NCBI RefSeq assembly: GCF_002443255.2
Contig: NW_019211456.1
Coordinates: 47,862,486-47,926,485, forward strand
Reading direction: 5' to 3'
Source of the DNA: Varroa destructor
Taxonomy: Eukaryota > Arthropoda > Arachnida > Mesostigmata > Varroidae
DNA: 64,000 bases
The notes under the pieces are model-generated. The model saw nothing but the letters and a program-made list of their open reading frames with translations, did not search any database and was not told the origin of the DNA. Made by a program: the position numbers and the translations under genes. This document shows, one piece after another, positions 34,614 through 46,900 of the stretch. How positions within the stretch are numbered: the stretch's first letter is position 1; every line of letters starts with the position of its first letter.

Positions 34614-35033
34614 TTGTACGGTCAGCACAAGAATAAACGGCCGTACCAAGGAGTAACTCCAGATCACTGGTCAGGTAGCTTACCCCGGGTATCAAGGAGT
34701 AACTGGATAGCGCGGGCGGGATATCAATTACCATTTCTTCCAAGTCGTGTTAAGACAAGGAAATTTTCAAAGAAAGCAAGGTTACTCGTTGGGAATTGGA
34801 AAGATCTTGTCGGAAATTCGCTATCTGAGGACAAACGTCGACTCAGCCCACATCTTGTTGGTCTGTCCCAAAAGAGGCCATACAAGAATTCATTGGACGT
34901 CGCATGCAGCACGTTGGGCGAACGGAAAATTAGCTCCGCGACTATAGCAGAGGTATTTGAAGAGAAAGGTCGTCAAGAACTGACGAGAAAAGCCAGATTC
35001 GGCGTAAAAGATGCAATTATCGATAAGACGTAG
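34614..35033 (+). pseudogene. LINE A C-terminal remnant
   Basis: Open frames here include AHILLVCPKRGHTR (34846 onward, frame of 34747-34947). This matches the C-terminal block of R1-type LINEs, where a conserved histidine and cysteine follow the reverse transcriptase and RNase H regions. An overlapping 139-codon frame (34614-35033) shares the same base bias but is probably a partial shadow. Confidence 0.6.
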
Positions 35034-35326
35034 CGCATCAGGTAAGCTAGAGAATCTAAAGGGTGACCGCGAATTGATAGAGCCAATTGATTTCCTTTCA
35101 TCGGGGCGTAGTACTGCTTACGGAAATCCGAGCTTGAATGATCGTTATAATGTGAATAATAAAAATGGAAGAAAGTTATTATTTAGTAGCTGACATTATT
35201 ATGACTTAAAAAGTGGTCGCAGTTAATACAGTAGATTTTCCTCCGTCCCGTCATGGTGACATATTTTTGATGGTGAGACGTGGGGTGCGGTCTAACAGCT
35301 CAAAAGTTATTTTCCAGTACAGAAAC

Positions 35327-35360
35327 CAGAAGCCAGTATACAGAAGTTCACTGGCTTCTG
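35327..35360 (-). repeat. Hairpin at probable Helitron 3' terminus
   Basis: The perfect inverted repeat CAGAAGCCAGT (35327-35337) and ACTGGCTTCTG (35350-35360) leaves a 12-base loop. It lies just past the helicase end on the - strand. Nine bases further on is CTGG (35317-35314 on the - strand), fitting the Helitron CTRR end. The next base on the - strand is A where T is expected, so the exact terminus is uncertain. Confidence 0.6.
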
Positions 35361-35389
35361 ACAAATCGCCACGAATGAAGTAGCCATTC

Positions 35390-36840
35390 TATTTTTCAGA
35401 ATCGCCGATATTGACCATACACCCTTTTGGAAAAACAATGTTTGCGAAAGCGACGTATAGTTGGCCGTTAACGAAGAGGGGTTTATTTAAATATATCCCG
35501 ACCCAATTAAATGTTTATTGCTAACGCTTGTAGATTATCAGGGAGAAAACAGGGACAAAAAAGCAATTGCGTCATGGTGAATTTGAATAGTTCGCTGGCG
35601 TCAGCAGTGTGACACAATGCAAAATGCGTACGTGGAGTGGAAACTATAAGAGTTCTTCTACAGTCAGTTAACTACCATTAGCGAGACTTTAGTTGAGATT
35701 GAAGTTCCGAATGGTATCGCAGATTGTTTTTTTTGTTTGAGACGTAGCTTGCGCGGACGAACTCCCCATATCATATTTAAACTATTTAGTTAATTCAAGT
35801 GCAATACCTGCGATCTGATCTTCTCTTTCTGAAAGCTCCAGTCGGCTGACGCTTGCCAAGGTATGCAGTTTTCCTTCAAGAACGTTCATGATCACGTCAT
35901 CACTAATCTTCAAAATATTTACGTGTTCGAGATTTCGAAGGGCGTGATCAGTGTGTTGATTGTTTGGATTGTAATAAAGCGATTAGTCTAATATAGCGCA
36001 ACGACTGCACGGGTGTATACCTAGTACTATCGTTGTAACTAGTGTGTTTCAGAGAACGTTCTGTGTAGGTATACGAACCGTCTGTCGGATCTTCATCTAT
36101 ATCAATCTCGTCGCCTATCTAGGGCAACCATAGCTGAAATGAAAGCGTGTTAGTTGAGAACTCCATGTACCGATCTTGTTCGAGGAAGAAAACGACGTCG
36201 CACAATTAAACATCGACATCAAAATTCGACATTAATCTGTGTCAGCTGACGGACATCGCCTCTAAAGACAACTATTTCGTTACCAAAAAGAGGGTCGAAC
36301 ACCATTAAGTTTTGCATCGACCTTTCAATGGTGCGCTTAAGGTGCCTTGTAACCGATGCTGATCTCATCAATCAATAGGACCGAAATCTTAAGCGGTCGA
36401 AATCCTGACAATCTGGTTCTATTGTATTCTTTGTCATTATGTGCACACTTTAATGTGCAGGTAATCTTTAGTTGTTTCACCTGGTCCATTAGCAGGGAAT
36501 GTGTGTTCTTTGTTTGTTCGTAAACTCACTGTATCGTCTTGGAGAATGCTCTTGCTAGTCGTTCAAGTTCTGTGATCGTTTTTCAAGTTCGTTCCTCGAA
36601 ACAAATACTGTTTGATCATCTGGCGCCACGTAGGCGTCGAGTGCTAGAAGAGCTGGGATGGTTCCGCCTGGATGGCGGACGATAGAGGTCGCTGTTGTGC
36701 CCGTCAAAACCATAAGTAGGTGTCGGATGTGAGGAAGACTGATTTGGTGAGCGAGTTCGCATAATAAACTTCTCACAGAAATGATCGTCAAATCTATCCT
36801 ATAATTGATATGCTGGTCCAGGATTGTCCGGGTTCGTAAC
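35390..36840 (-). pseudogene. Helitron PIF1-like helicase remnant
   Basis: Pieces in order on the - strand are: the region before the helicase, LLHEIRKLFVLKVTNPDNPG (about 36830-36890); Walker B with LLIDEISIG (36353-36382); the GGDxRQ-like motif (FRGDVRQLT); the segment with GDEIDIDEDPTDG (about 36070-36115); the segment with LEGKLHTLASVSRLE (about 35835-35880); LANGSxLTVEELL (about 35660-35695); and GQLYVAFANIVFPKG. They lie in more than one frame. I did not find the Walker A AGTGKT motif, so it has decayed or been lost. Confidence 0.82.
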
Positions 36841-37982
36841 CTTCAATACGAAGAGCTTGCGAATTTCATGCAACAGCTTGCTACATTACTGGCACAAAGC
36901 ATACACAACTTTTATATACAACTGTGAACAATATCATAAATAAGCTTTAACGATGCACAAGTCATCCAGTGACCAAGGCCTGCAAGCAGCCGGAGACAAT
37001 ATTGGTCTAGCTCTGTCGTACTAAAATAGATAAGATGTGCCTCTAAGAGTTGGTACGTCGTATGTATCGGGCTCACCTATGGTCCTTTAGAAAATCCTTG
37101 TAGCGCATCTACATCTGCCGGGGGGTTGTAATAACTAATTGTGGTCTGACGCATACAGGGCTGTACGCTATGCACTTGTAGTGCTTGACGTGTTCAATGA
37201 GCTCATTCCGTAGCAGGGAAATCTTTCAGTTTTTCGCCCAGAGCACACGGTGTAGATGTGGGGCTGATGTGATGGTCTTTCATGTCAGCAAAATGCCATG
37301 CGAAATGGATGTATGCGGAAAAAAGAAATATTAAACAATTGCTACGTTCATCGATGAATAGTTCTGATTGCTGAATGATCGGTCTATAATTGTTACTCTA
37401 GCGCTTATTCCAGACGTGGCATCATCAGATGTGGTCGGAGAATATTCCAAATGGGTAAGTCTAGCAATTTTTGTAAAAGATTTGAGTAATATGGATCATT
37501 ACTGTTGGGTTGAGTTCTATGGAAAGATATTTAGGTTTTAACCGGTGCTGCCTTGTGGGGTTTCCTGACAAATTTTTTCCTACAGCATTCAATACTTTCC
37601 TTTGAAAAATATCATCGTACGGCTATGAATCGAATGAAATGTAGTGGCTTTCCATACTATGTAGCCTATTGATCGTTGTACGAAACGCTGCTCCGGTTGC
37701 TCGTCTCATCGTGCTAAGCGTGCTGTTATTTCAGGAATGTCATACGCATTCTCTTCTCGACACTGGAATTGGTACGTGCTGCACGGTGAGCTGTGGCATT
37801 CCCCGTGCACTTTGAATCTTAACATTGTGTATTGTCATGTGCTGGTTCACTCACTCACTCAATCAATCAGTGTGTTTGCTGCTCAATATAAATTCACAAG
37901 GGATTTTGTTTGCCAGTTCGTCTCGAATTGATTGATAAGGACATTCTGTGCTTTCTGGGGAAAGTCGACATTATGGCATCTG

Positions 37983-38195
37983 TTAATGAACATGTTCTGT
38001 ACGAAAGTAATAGTCGTGTTGCGCAACGGTGGGGCCAACCCGGTCTGATGCACCACCTATCTTACGAATTTGATACGCCATAATATAGCTATCATCATCT
38101 TCCCAACCGGAAACAAGCTGTCCGTGATCGCTTAACAACAGTCGTTTTGATTTGAGATCATTGGGAACTTGATGAGCGCACCGGCTTTGCACCAA
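37983..38195 (-). pseudogene. Helitron N-terminal/pre-Rep segment
   Basis: A 70-codon frame on the - strand contains LLSDHGQLVSGWEDDDSYIM and later HDYYFRTEHVH. This resembles the Helitron block in which a dialogue of G(D/E)DDGY is followed by a conserved YYxxR before the Rep nuclease. The Rep HUH histidines and the two catalytic tyrosines, expected at lower coordinates (about 36900-37900), could not be recognised. Confidence 0.6.
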
Positions 38196-39299
38196 AAATA
38201 CCGATTAAATTTCTTCTATATGTCAGGATTGCAGTCAAAAGAAAATGCTAAATTTACATAAGAGTTTCATGAATTGATGTTACTGCCCGCTTATGGTCAG
38301 CGTCTAACTTGGTAACATATTCCAAGTCATAAATTGCCGTTAGTCTTATACGTCTTTTAATAGTGTTTTTTCTTTGTCTCTATTATGGCATCGCTTGCCT
38401 CTCAACATAACGTATAGATATATCTGCCAGCACTGCAGTCGGTTAATATTTATTTCAGTACTAAATAAAGTAAAGATCTAGGTAAAAATTTTTGTGTGTT
38501 TTTTTTGAAAGCACATGGATGTTGTTTGACCTCTGTATCCTTGATACCTGGCTTCTTTCTGGTTTTTCTCCCAATGTGATATTATTACGATATTAAACAA
38601 ACAGAAGGGGCACAAACAGTATTGCAAAACAAATGTGTTGAAAAAGTCTCGATGTTAAACTAGTTTCCTACCGGATTATCAAGCTCTTAATTGAATACGT
38701 TTGGCACAACGTTGAGAAAGCTCGAATAGTTTGTGTTGGACATTGTTTCGAATCTATTACTCATTAAACATTCGGGTATCTCCCTTTGAAATACTCGGTT
38801 TTCCTACTTTGCTTATGGCTTCGTGTCACCAGCTAGAAAATGGCAACGGTGGCTAGCAAACGAAGGTGTTGATTCTTCTCAGTGCGAATAATCATGTCGG
38901 TTCGCATCATTGTTAGGGAACCCCTCGAAAGTCTCCGTTGACTTGACGATTAGCGACATTTTCTCTAGCGCAATAGACCTCAGCTTCAATGGGAACCTGA
39001 AGTCCTTCGATTTCTGTTGTTTATCGTAATGAATAGTGACAGTGTTGTACAACAATAGCTTGATCTGCGGAAAGTATTTTGGCGATGTGAGAAGCTCCCA
39101 TTTGAACTTCGATGCGCCAGTCGACAGCAATAGCTTCTGGTGTCTAGGCTTTCTTTTAGATTAGAGCCCGTAGAATTGTTGTAATGATCAATGCGATTAA
39201 TATCGTTGATCCTCTTCAACAATTACCGCTGAACTTCAGTGTTTGAATAAGTTTCTTCCAGTACCGACTGACCCAGATTCATTAAAGCTAACGTCCACG

Positions 39300-40850
39300 T
39301 GATCAGCTTTTTTTTTTTAATCATTAACATTAATTGTCTTAAATCACAAGAGCATCTTGACGTTTGTCATAGAAACTGCTGCCAGACCTGATGCCAAGTA
39401 GGTGTCATTCCGCAGGCTCATTTCATGTTAAAAATCAGCGTCCTTTTTCTGGCTAACTGGTCAAGCAGATAATGCGAAGGCCTGCTACGGCTGCAGCTTA
39501 AGTGAAGGACTAGCGCACTTCTAAGGCCGTCCTACTCTATCGGGAGAGAAGCTGTTATTCGGCCTTCGATGTCTCCTCCTGTCCTCCTTTGCGCTCGCGG
39601 CATCTCCGAAATCATTGTAACCTGTGGCCTGCTTTATTGAAGTGAGCTGAACCGACGGCTTGTTGGTGTCTGACCGAAGCTACTAACCAAGAAAAGTAAT
39701 TTACTTCTATCTGTCGGCGCCTTTTGTTTTTGTGTCCTTGCACTTCTCAGGATCATTATTATAGCAGACAAGCCGTCCTTATTGCATTCCATGAGATCTG
39801 CAGCGATGACAGCTCCTCAACGTGACCGCCTGGTCAGTGCACTCAGACGATCTGTGGTCAGTCTTCAGGCATCACAGGGAGCATGGCACGGATCCTCACC
39901 CATTCGAACGATGGGCAGTTCTTCCTATACATAGCTTGTGCCGTGAAAGGATCTGCTGATAGCTGTCTTATAAGTAAACCACACCACATATCAGCGGCCA
40001 GTAACCTCCTGGCCAGATTTATTGACCACAAAGCTTTTCCTGATATCTCAGTCTGTTTGATAGTCGTAAAAACCGCCTCCTTCAGACTTCTAGGCAAGGG
40101 CTTGTGGTAGGCCACATTGATAGAAGTTGTCACATCGTCTTGTTTCTCGATAGTTTGTATGAAAGCCTGTGAAGTCTCTGCGCAATATTCCCTAATGCTA
40201 ATCTGAGCTTCGCCGTTATGCAGGAACTTGGTTTCTGTAGCGGTGACGTTATGCCGCGCTGAATCAACGTCATGTTATAACCTACTGAGAGCCGTTGCAA
40301 AAAACCATCAAAAAATGTTACAGGACTTGACAGCTTCTCCGCAAACACGCGCTCCCTTTTATTGATTGTGATCGCCATGGATAGTACTTTGTAACGAGCC
40401 CGTATGTCCGAAATACTTCTCGAGAGCCCGTGCCTTTCTGTGCTCAAAAAGCATTAGATCGGGTCGCACAGGGTCTATTTAAAAAAACCACTTACGAGAC
40501 GGACAGTTTCATTAAGAAGCTATCCGGTCTCAGTCAACGAGGCGTTCGGGATCATACAAGCTGTCACCACAACCCTATTAAAGGCACTACCACTCTTTTA
40601 TCAGCACTTTATATAAACCGGACAATGGGTTGACTCACGGTTGTCTCCGCTCTAAATCCGCTGATCTGAAGGGCTGTGTCCGCCCTGACCATTTCATCCT
40701 TTTGATCACTTTGTGTCATAGTCTGAACCTGCAAGGGCTAGGGATGAAATATATCGGCGCCAAACCACCTCGTAGCGCTATGCGCTGCATCGGGCCAGTG
40801 GAAGTCCCTGAGCTGCCTAAGCGTCTCCTTTGAATTACACGCTAATAAAC
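39300..40850. other. Unassigned GC-richer block
   Basis: This 1.5-kb stretch is richer in GC than its neighbours and carries open frames of 60-105 codons on both strands (for example - strand 39858-40133 and 40130-40447). It looks like decayed coding sequence. I could not match it to a reverse transcriptase, transposase or host protein. It adjoins the N-terminal end of the Helitron and may be Helitron 5' sequence, a captured fragment or a separate element. Confidence 0.4.
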
Positions 40851-40999
40851 AAACATATCTTTAACAAAATTACCCTTCCAAACATATCGCGTCTCAGCCC
40901 TACAACGCTCTGCACACACACATACTACAAATAATAAGCAGAATGGCAAAAACAAAAAATAGATCGCATAATCGCACAAACGGGAAAACATCCACAACG

Positions 41000-43900
41000 C
41001 TAATAATTAGTATATACAGCTGATCGGGCTCGACAACACTAGAGAGTGTGTTTTTGTTTAACTTATATATTTGTGTACGTACACACAAGTCCTTTGCACC
41101 AAATATCACAGTGTTGTAAGATCCTGTTACATAGGCGCCAACAATTAAAGTAGAACCAATCCAATAATATGTATCAAAATATAGCTTACCTCAGCATCCA
41201 CAATTCTATTCCAGTTTTTAAACGTTTACGGGGGATAATGGACGCTAGGCGGGCAAAAATTATAAAGCACCCCACTCGGCTCCATATGGACGCTGTAGTC
41301 GCCCAAGCGTGACTGTACGCACGTAACAAGTGCGCGCAACAACTTAGTGTCAATGATCTAGAGTTATCATAGCTGAAGCTTTGTCCAAGTGTTAATGTTA
41401 CAATATTAACTACTAATAACACTTTTGCATCAATTTGCCTGGGGAGTTACACAATTGAATTGTAGAGTACGTTGAGGTGTATACAGTCAACGGTGATGGC
41501 GGTCCTTGTGGGGTTGTCAATCGATTGGGCTCAGGAGCCAGTCTCGAACCTTAAAATATTAGCGTCGACATCTCATTACGTGACTTTATTTGTTAGCAAT
41601 AATTAATAGAAAAAGATTATCATGTTATATTGTTATTTCTGTGTATCACCTTTTCTGTAATAGCCGTGATAATCATCATAGTCTGACTGATAAAATGTTT
41701 GATTAAATATCGTGTAGTTGCGCGGCTGGCACATTGATTCAACTCATCAACAGCCTTTAATTCTTGCAAGAAGGAGCCATGTACACGAAAAAAAAAGACG
41801 TAATATGGATCGGGAAGAAATTGTGCCCAAAGGTTTCCATTAAAAATAGTTTACCCCTACAACTCGTCTACGAATATCCCTAAAAGATAATAAAGATAAG
41901 CCGGCTAAAAAGCGAGAATTTCAAAGTGACCATGGTAGGACATACACCTAGATGCTAATCATGAAGGCTGAACGTGTTTGTCCATCTAAATAGTTAAAAC
42001 ATAGATAGAGTTGCAAACGGCCTTGGGGGGCCAGCTCTAATTGGCGTATTTTTAGTTTGCTTGTAAATCTGTGTGCGAGTTCATGAGAGTTTTGTACAAA
42101 TTTCACGAACGTGTTAACACGGCCCACATGTCAATACTGCTCTTATGTGTCTTCAACATGTGCTAAACAGTTATTCTCGACACACGCACACAACCGAGAG
42201 AACGTTATTAAATAGTTTTCCGTTTAGGGAAAGTAATACCATTTAGTTAGGAAAACAGAGTGTGCAGAAAAAATTCGCACAAAAGACTAACTTACTTCGG
42301 CCCGAACGATGTGAAACGAATTGCTACCGTGCGCCTCCACTACCGCGCAGTGACAGATATCAAATAGTTCCCTTAAGTAATCTGTATTAGCTCGCTTAGG
42401 GCAAAGCTTGAGCGTTTCTACAACAACAGTTAACTGCACGTGGATCAGGCGAAGAAGTTACGCTACCAGATGGCAGAGCACAACAATGCTCAGAGATGCC
42501 GTTCTAATACTTTTCAATGATGTCTCGGGAGAGGTCTCACTATATTTTTCAACGCCATTTTAAGCGGCCGAAATCGACTGCTGCTGCTGCTACTACTACT
42601 GCCGGCTCTGCCCCGTTTTAAGCATGAACGCGTTAATTTAGACACAGTATCATAGGGACTATTTAGATTAAACTTATCGCGAGCTTTCAACTGGCATACA
42701 GAAATACCCTTTCCACATGAATCCCGTTGCGAACGAAACGATAACAATCCGATAGACAGAGGAAAAAAAAAACCCACGAAATGTAACCTACTCTAGTTCC
42801 TACAACTCCCCCGAATACATCCCTGCAGCAGAACAACACGCGCTCTATACTCACATAGACATATATATATATAAATGAAGAAGTAGAAGATAGATAAGTA
42901 GAGAGAAAATTACGTGGGATTTGAAACCAACTCGCAAAACTCAACTAGAGCGTCACTGTGTATTTGCTTAAATCCGAATGTGCCATAAATAATAATATAT
43001 ATTATCCAAACACACTAGAAACAGACTGGTTGAACGGGTACGTTTTTACTGTGATAGGTAACTACATCGATTTGCTGTTAACATGAGAAAGCGCTATTTC
43101 TGAAACATTCCGCTATATTATCTACCGAACAACAAACAGCAATTTAACGAATAACAGCTTTACTAGATAATAAATAGGTTTGTCTTCAACATGATCATCC
43201 GAACTCACCATGCAAATGACACCCGTAACATGAATAGGCTATAAAAAAGGTAAAAAAAAACATTGTTCAATGATTAGACATTAATGTTTATTTTTTCGGT
43301 TTGCTTTCTTCATCTAAGCCAACATACAATTGTAGTTCTTACCCTGGCAGAACAAGAGCGGATCACCAGAGATAGTCGACTAGGCAACTTTACAGTTTTC
43401 AATGACACTGTAGAAGTTTTAGCTCGGCCTGACTGACGGCTTTTGACACTAGAACTTTTTCGCTCCTCAACTTGATAACATAAAATATTTCAAGCCTCTC
43501 TATTAGGTCAGCTCAGATCCAACCCCCCAGAATACACCCTCTACATCAGACTTATTCCGCCATGCTTAGCAACGGAAAATAATACTAAGTGTTATATATA
43601 GTTATGTAATGCTATGCACAGAAGAAGAGCTGCGCCTTCGCAACAGATGCAAGTTTTCTAGCGCAGTTTCCTAGTTTGCAGTTAACATAAATGCATGTAT
43701 AAAGTTAGGAAGAGCTCTCGACAAATTCCTCTACAACGAAAGCTAGTTCACAAAAAAAATAACCTGGGCGGCGATAACTTCAGTGCACTTCAATGTATCG
43801 TTAATGCGCCCTGCGAAATTATAAAGTCTCGTCTGTGGCTAATATAAGACCCTCAGAGAGTCCTACTGGCCTATAGATGGATCGGAGGACATAGAGTTAT

Positions 43901-46900
43901 GAACAGTCATGGAAAGTTCCACGCCCTGCAGCTCGTATCAGCATTTCTCTACGGTGCATATGCAGTACTACTCGAAATAGTCTTAGACAGTGCCAGTTGT
44001 CACTGTAGCTGGGAAGGGCAATATATTGCATAGAAGATTCTACGAGAACGAATTATTTCGGCATGCTATTAACTTTAACAACTTAAAATATCCGCGAACG
44101 CAAGGAGTACCAGCCAATTCTTATGTAGGCTCTTCGAAGGGATTCTTGGAACTCACCTTTCCAGCTTTTTTTTTCTGGTAATCGTCGGCAAGTATAGTAC
44201 GTGTGCAAGGTAAAATATGAATCACTGCTAACATTAACCAAATACGCAGAGTAATATTACTGCATAACTGGTCAATTAATTTTGAAGGATACTGTGGATG
44301 TAGAACCTTCCATTGTAATTTTACGCAATCCACGAGAGACCTTTATCGATTTACACGTGCTCCTCAGTATTTCAGTTTGGCATAGGATGATCCTGCTACA
44401 TGGTACGTTCAAAGGGTAGTTACTATAAATCGCATATATTATACTGAGATGTACGAATGTTTGCAATGAATCCCTTTGATATAGCGGCGAAATGGCTTAA
44501 CTGCTTACAGTGCTGCTTATGGAGGTAACAAAAAAAAAATTTTTCATCTAATATACATCTGGCGTCCTCTGACGGGCTTCAATCGAAATTTTATCTGGAA
44601 CTAAAATCTTATTATAAATAGCGTACAACGTGACGATCAGTGGCGTTGGCCTACTAGCTAACTAAAAGTTATTAAATTTAACAATACATTGGTCATCACT
44701 CCTCAAAATAGGCCTGGATGCATATTTCGCTTTTTCTGTAGAACGGGAACAGGTTAGCGGTGCATACAGTTCTCTGGCACCGTTTAGCTCTCTCTAATTC
44801 CCCACTTTCGTCTCGCCATTCTTATTTAGTAGAGACGTCAAGAAACCGCTTACCCTCAGGTTACTGATGAAGATGCTAAAGGGTAAATTTCGTAGCGCGT
44901 TTAGGACTTGTTTTTTTTCTGCCCACGCTATCGAGATGGCCTATAATTTGCAATTCAGTCAATGAAAGCGCATTTGGATGGCGTTATTAGTACAAATCAA
45001 GGTCGTCGATCCCTTCTTAAGCATGTCATAACGTTCGCTGGAACCTCCACGCCACAAAGTAGTATGAGCTGGACGCGAAATAGTTATTTAAAGCTATTCG
45101 CCACTTAAATTGACGCATCGCGTTAAGCGAACTTACAATAACAAGGGTTTACGTGAAACGACGCCAATAATCACTTTCACTTCCGAAGGCCATAGGTGAC
45201 GGAGAAGGTGCTGTTATATTTTGAGCTTGAATGAGATGACGCCTCGTAATCCTTTATTTTTTCTCATAATAGGTTATTCCGTAACTGCTGTGGCCGCTAT
45301 TCGAAAGCCGTCTTGATCTACTATGTGGCAACTGACTTATTGAATTCCAATTAGAAGTGGCGGTACCAGCAAGAGGAAAATCGAGCTAGGGTCGAACTTA
45401 AGGCTGAAGATAAATAAATTAGCAGTTATTCAATAGAAATATCGATATTTAGAATACTTGGTATATTGATTATTCTCCAGTCTCGTAGATTGTAATAAAT
45501 GTTATTATTGGCATGGAATTGCACGTTGTTATTGACCGGTTGATATGTGTGTTTTTACATTTTCGAGCACAATATTATTCATAACAATTTCAATTGTAGT
45601 TTCTAGTCTTCCCTCAATGCCTAGAAGAAACATTTAATTTTTAAGCGTACCTGAAAGCGTAAAAACACTTAAGATCTACGTATGGCAATACCATAATAAT
45701 CTTAGAAGTTACCAGGTCGCATTGGAGAAAATACATCTAGTAAATTTCACGATTTTTTTCTATGTAATACGTAATCAAACCTGCGCCAAATATGCGCCAC
45801 CTATGCAAAACAATAGTACGCATATCTTGAACTTTAGGTAGGTTTCTATTAAGAATTTAAATTGAATAGATGCACATATTCATCAGGATAGGTTGTGTTC
45901 GATAAAACGAAAACATACACTGTGATAGTCAGGCCTATTGGTCACTTATGGTCGTTTATGCAACTATTGTCGGTATTTTGACATTGTCCTATTTTAAAAT
46001 AATCAGAATACAATGGCTAACGTATGGACTCACTGCTTATCTATAGTAGTTACGCTTCCACATACGTTTTAGTGAAGCCTAATTGTTTCCTATTTGAAAG
46101 TTAAGGCGGGCCCGTTTCGTCACCTCAGCTTGAACTATAACCCAGCCCCCACTTCTGAACCAGACAGAGAGAGCGAAAGCGAGAGAAAGGGCGGAAGACA
46201 GGTTGCCTAAGAAACTTCTCCCGATAGTTATTTGCAACAGGTGGCGCCCACACGCCTTGTTGCTAGCCCAGGCGTAGTAGCCTTCCCTCTTGCGTCGTCC
46301 ACTTATAAACAGTTCTAGTGCTTTAAGGCTGTAGTAAAGCAATGCTATAATTCGATTTAACTTGCTAAACTTCATTCGAACTCGGAGGGCAAACATTATT
46401 TCATTTTTACCAATTTGTGTAGGTATGCGTTTGAAGCGGTTCAACAGGGGATTTTAGCTGTTCATAAAAATCCTCGTTAACGTCTCCTCAGAATGTCTAG
46501 GTCTAATTAGCATTTAAGGGGATCTACTTCATACTATATCTTTCAACATGTTTCTTTTATGGTATCGCCTTTATTTAAATAAGCCTCACTGGTGGTTTCT
46601 GGCTTTCGGGCCAGAGAATTCGTTCAGCAACGCATAATCGTTGCGTTATAAATCGGTAGCTATTTCTCGCGATTACCATTTATCTACGAAACAAACAGAC
46701 CCGTCGCAATAAGGTTTTTTAGTCACCATCCAATTGGGAAGGCACGCAGAGAACACACGGGCTTTCATAATATGGCAGTCAAGTACACCTTGTCAACATT
46801 TGCCTTTTAGGTGGGGCGTCCACGAGCGTCTGAGAGACATTATGATACTATACTATTTAACATAAGCTGGCATTTCGTCCAGCTTCCCCCGTTGTCATGG

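Larger units (their letters stand above)
31300..35030 (+). mobile_element. LINE A: decayed non-LTR retrotransposon
   Basis: A purine-rich stretch on the + strand with retrotransposon motifs in the expected order but in shifting frames with stops. They are a gag-like segment (near 32066-32269), a CCHC zinc knuckle (32447-32494), a reverse transcriptase finger/palm segment with RPMCLTNTN (about 33840-33925), GLSQNALVN (about 33960-34010), the catalytic YADD (34289-34300), PEKGEVILFTGK (about 34424-34460), and AHILLVCPKRGHTR near the C-terminus (from 34846). The pattern N.EK.E.VLFT.K after YADD is typical of the R1/LOA/I group of insect LINEs. The order shows a two-ORF element on the + strand. 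The boundaries are estimates: 31300 marks only where the base bias begins. No frame is intact, so it is a dead copy. Confidence 0.8.
35314..39250 (-). mobile_element. Helitron, decayed autonomous element
   Basis: On the - strand, read from high to low coordinates, are the motifs of a Rep/helicase protein. They are GASKFKWE (near 39095-39119), like the GAKKFKWE block at the N-terminus of Helitron proteins; GWEDDDSYIMAYQIRKIGG to YYFRTEHV (37990-38110), like the segment before the Rep domain; LLIDEISIG (36353-36382), Walker B; FGNEIVVFRGDVRQLT (about 36240-36290); then VNGQLYVAFANIVFPKG (about 35410-35470), the final PIF1-helicase motif. Helitrons move as single-strand rolling circles. Frames change and stops occur throughout, so the copy is dead. 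An 11-bp hairpin lies just beyond the helicase end. I cannot see a clean 5' terminus, so 39250 is an estimate. Confidence 0.83.

Noticed and set aside
40130..40140. Minus-strand CDNFYQC hinting at a chitin-binding domain near 40130
   Set aside because: The rest of the six-cysteine pattern is absent and the frame soon hits a stop.
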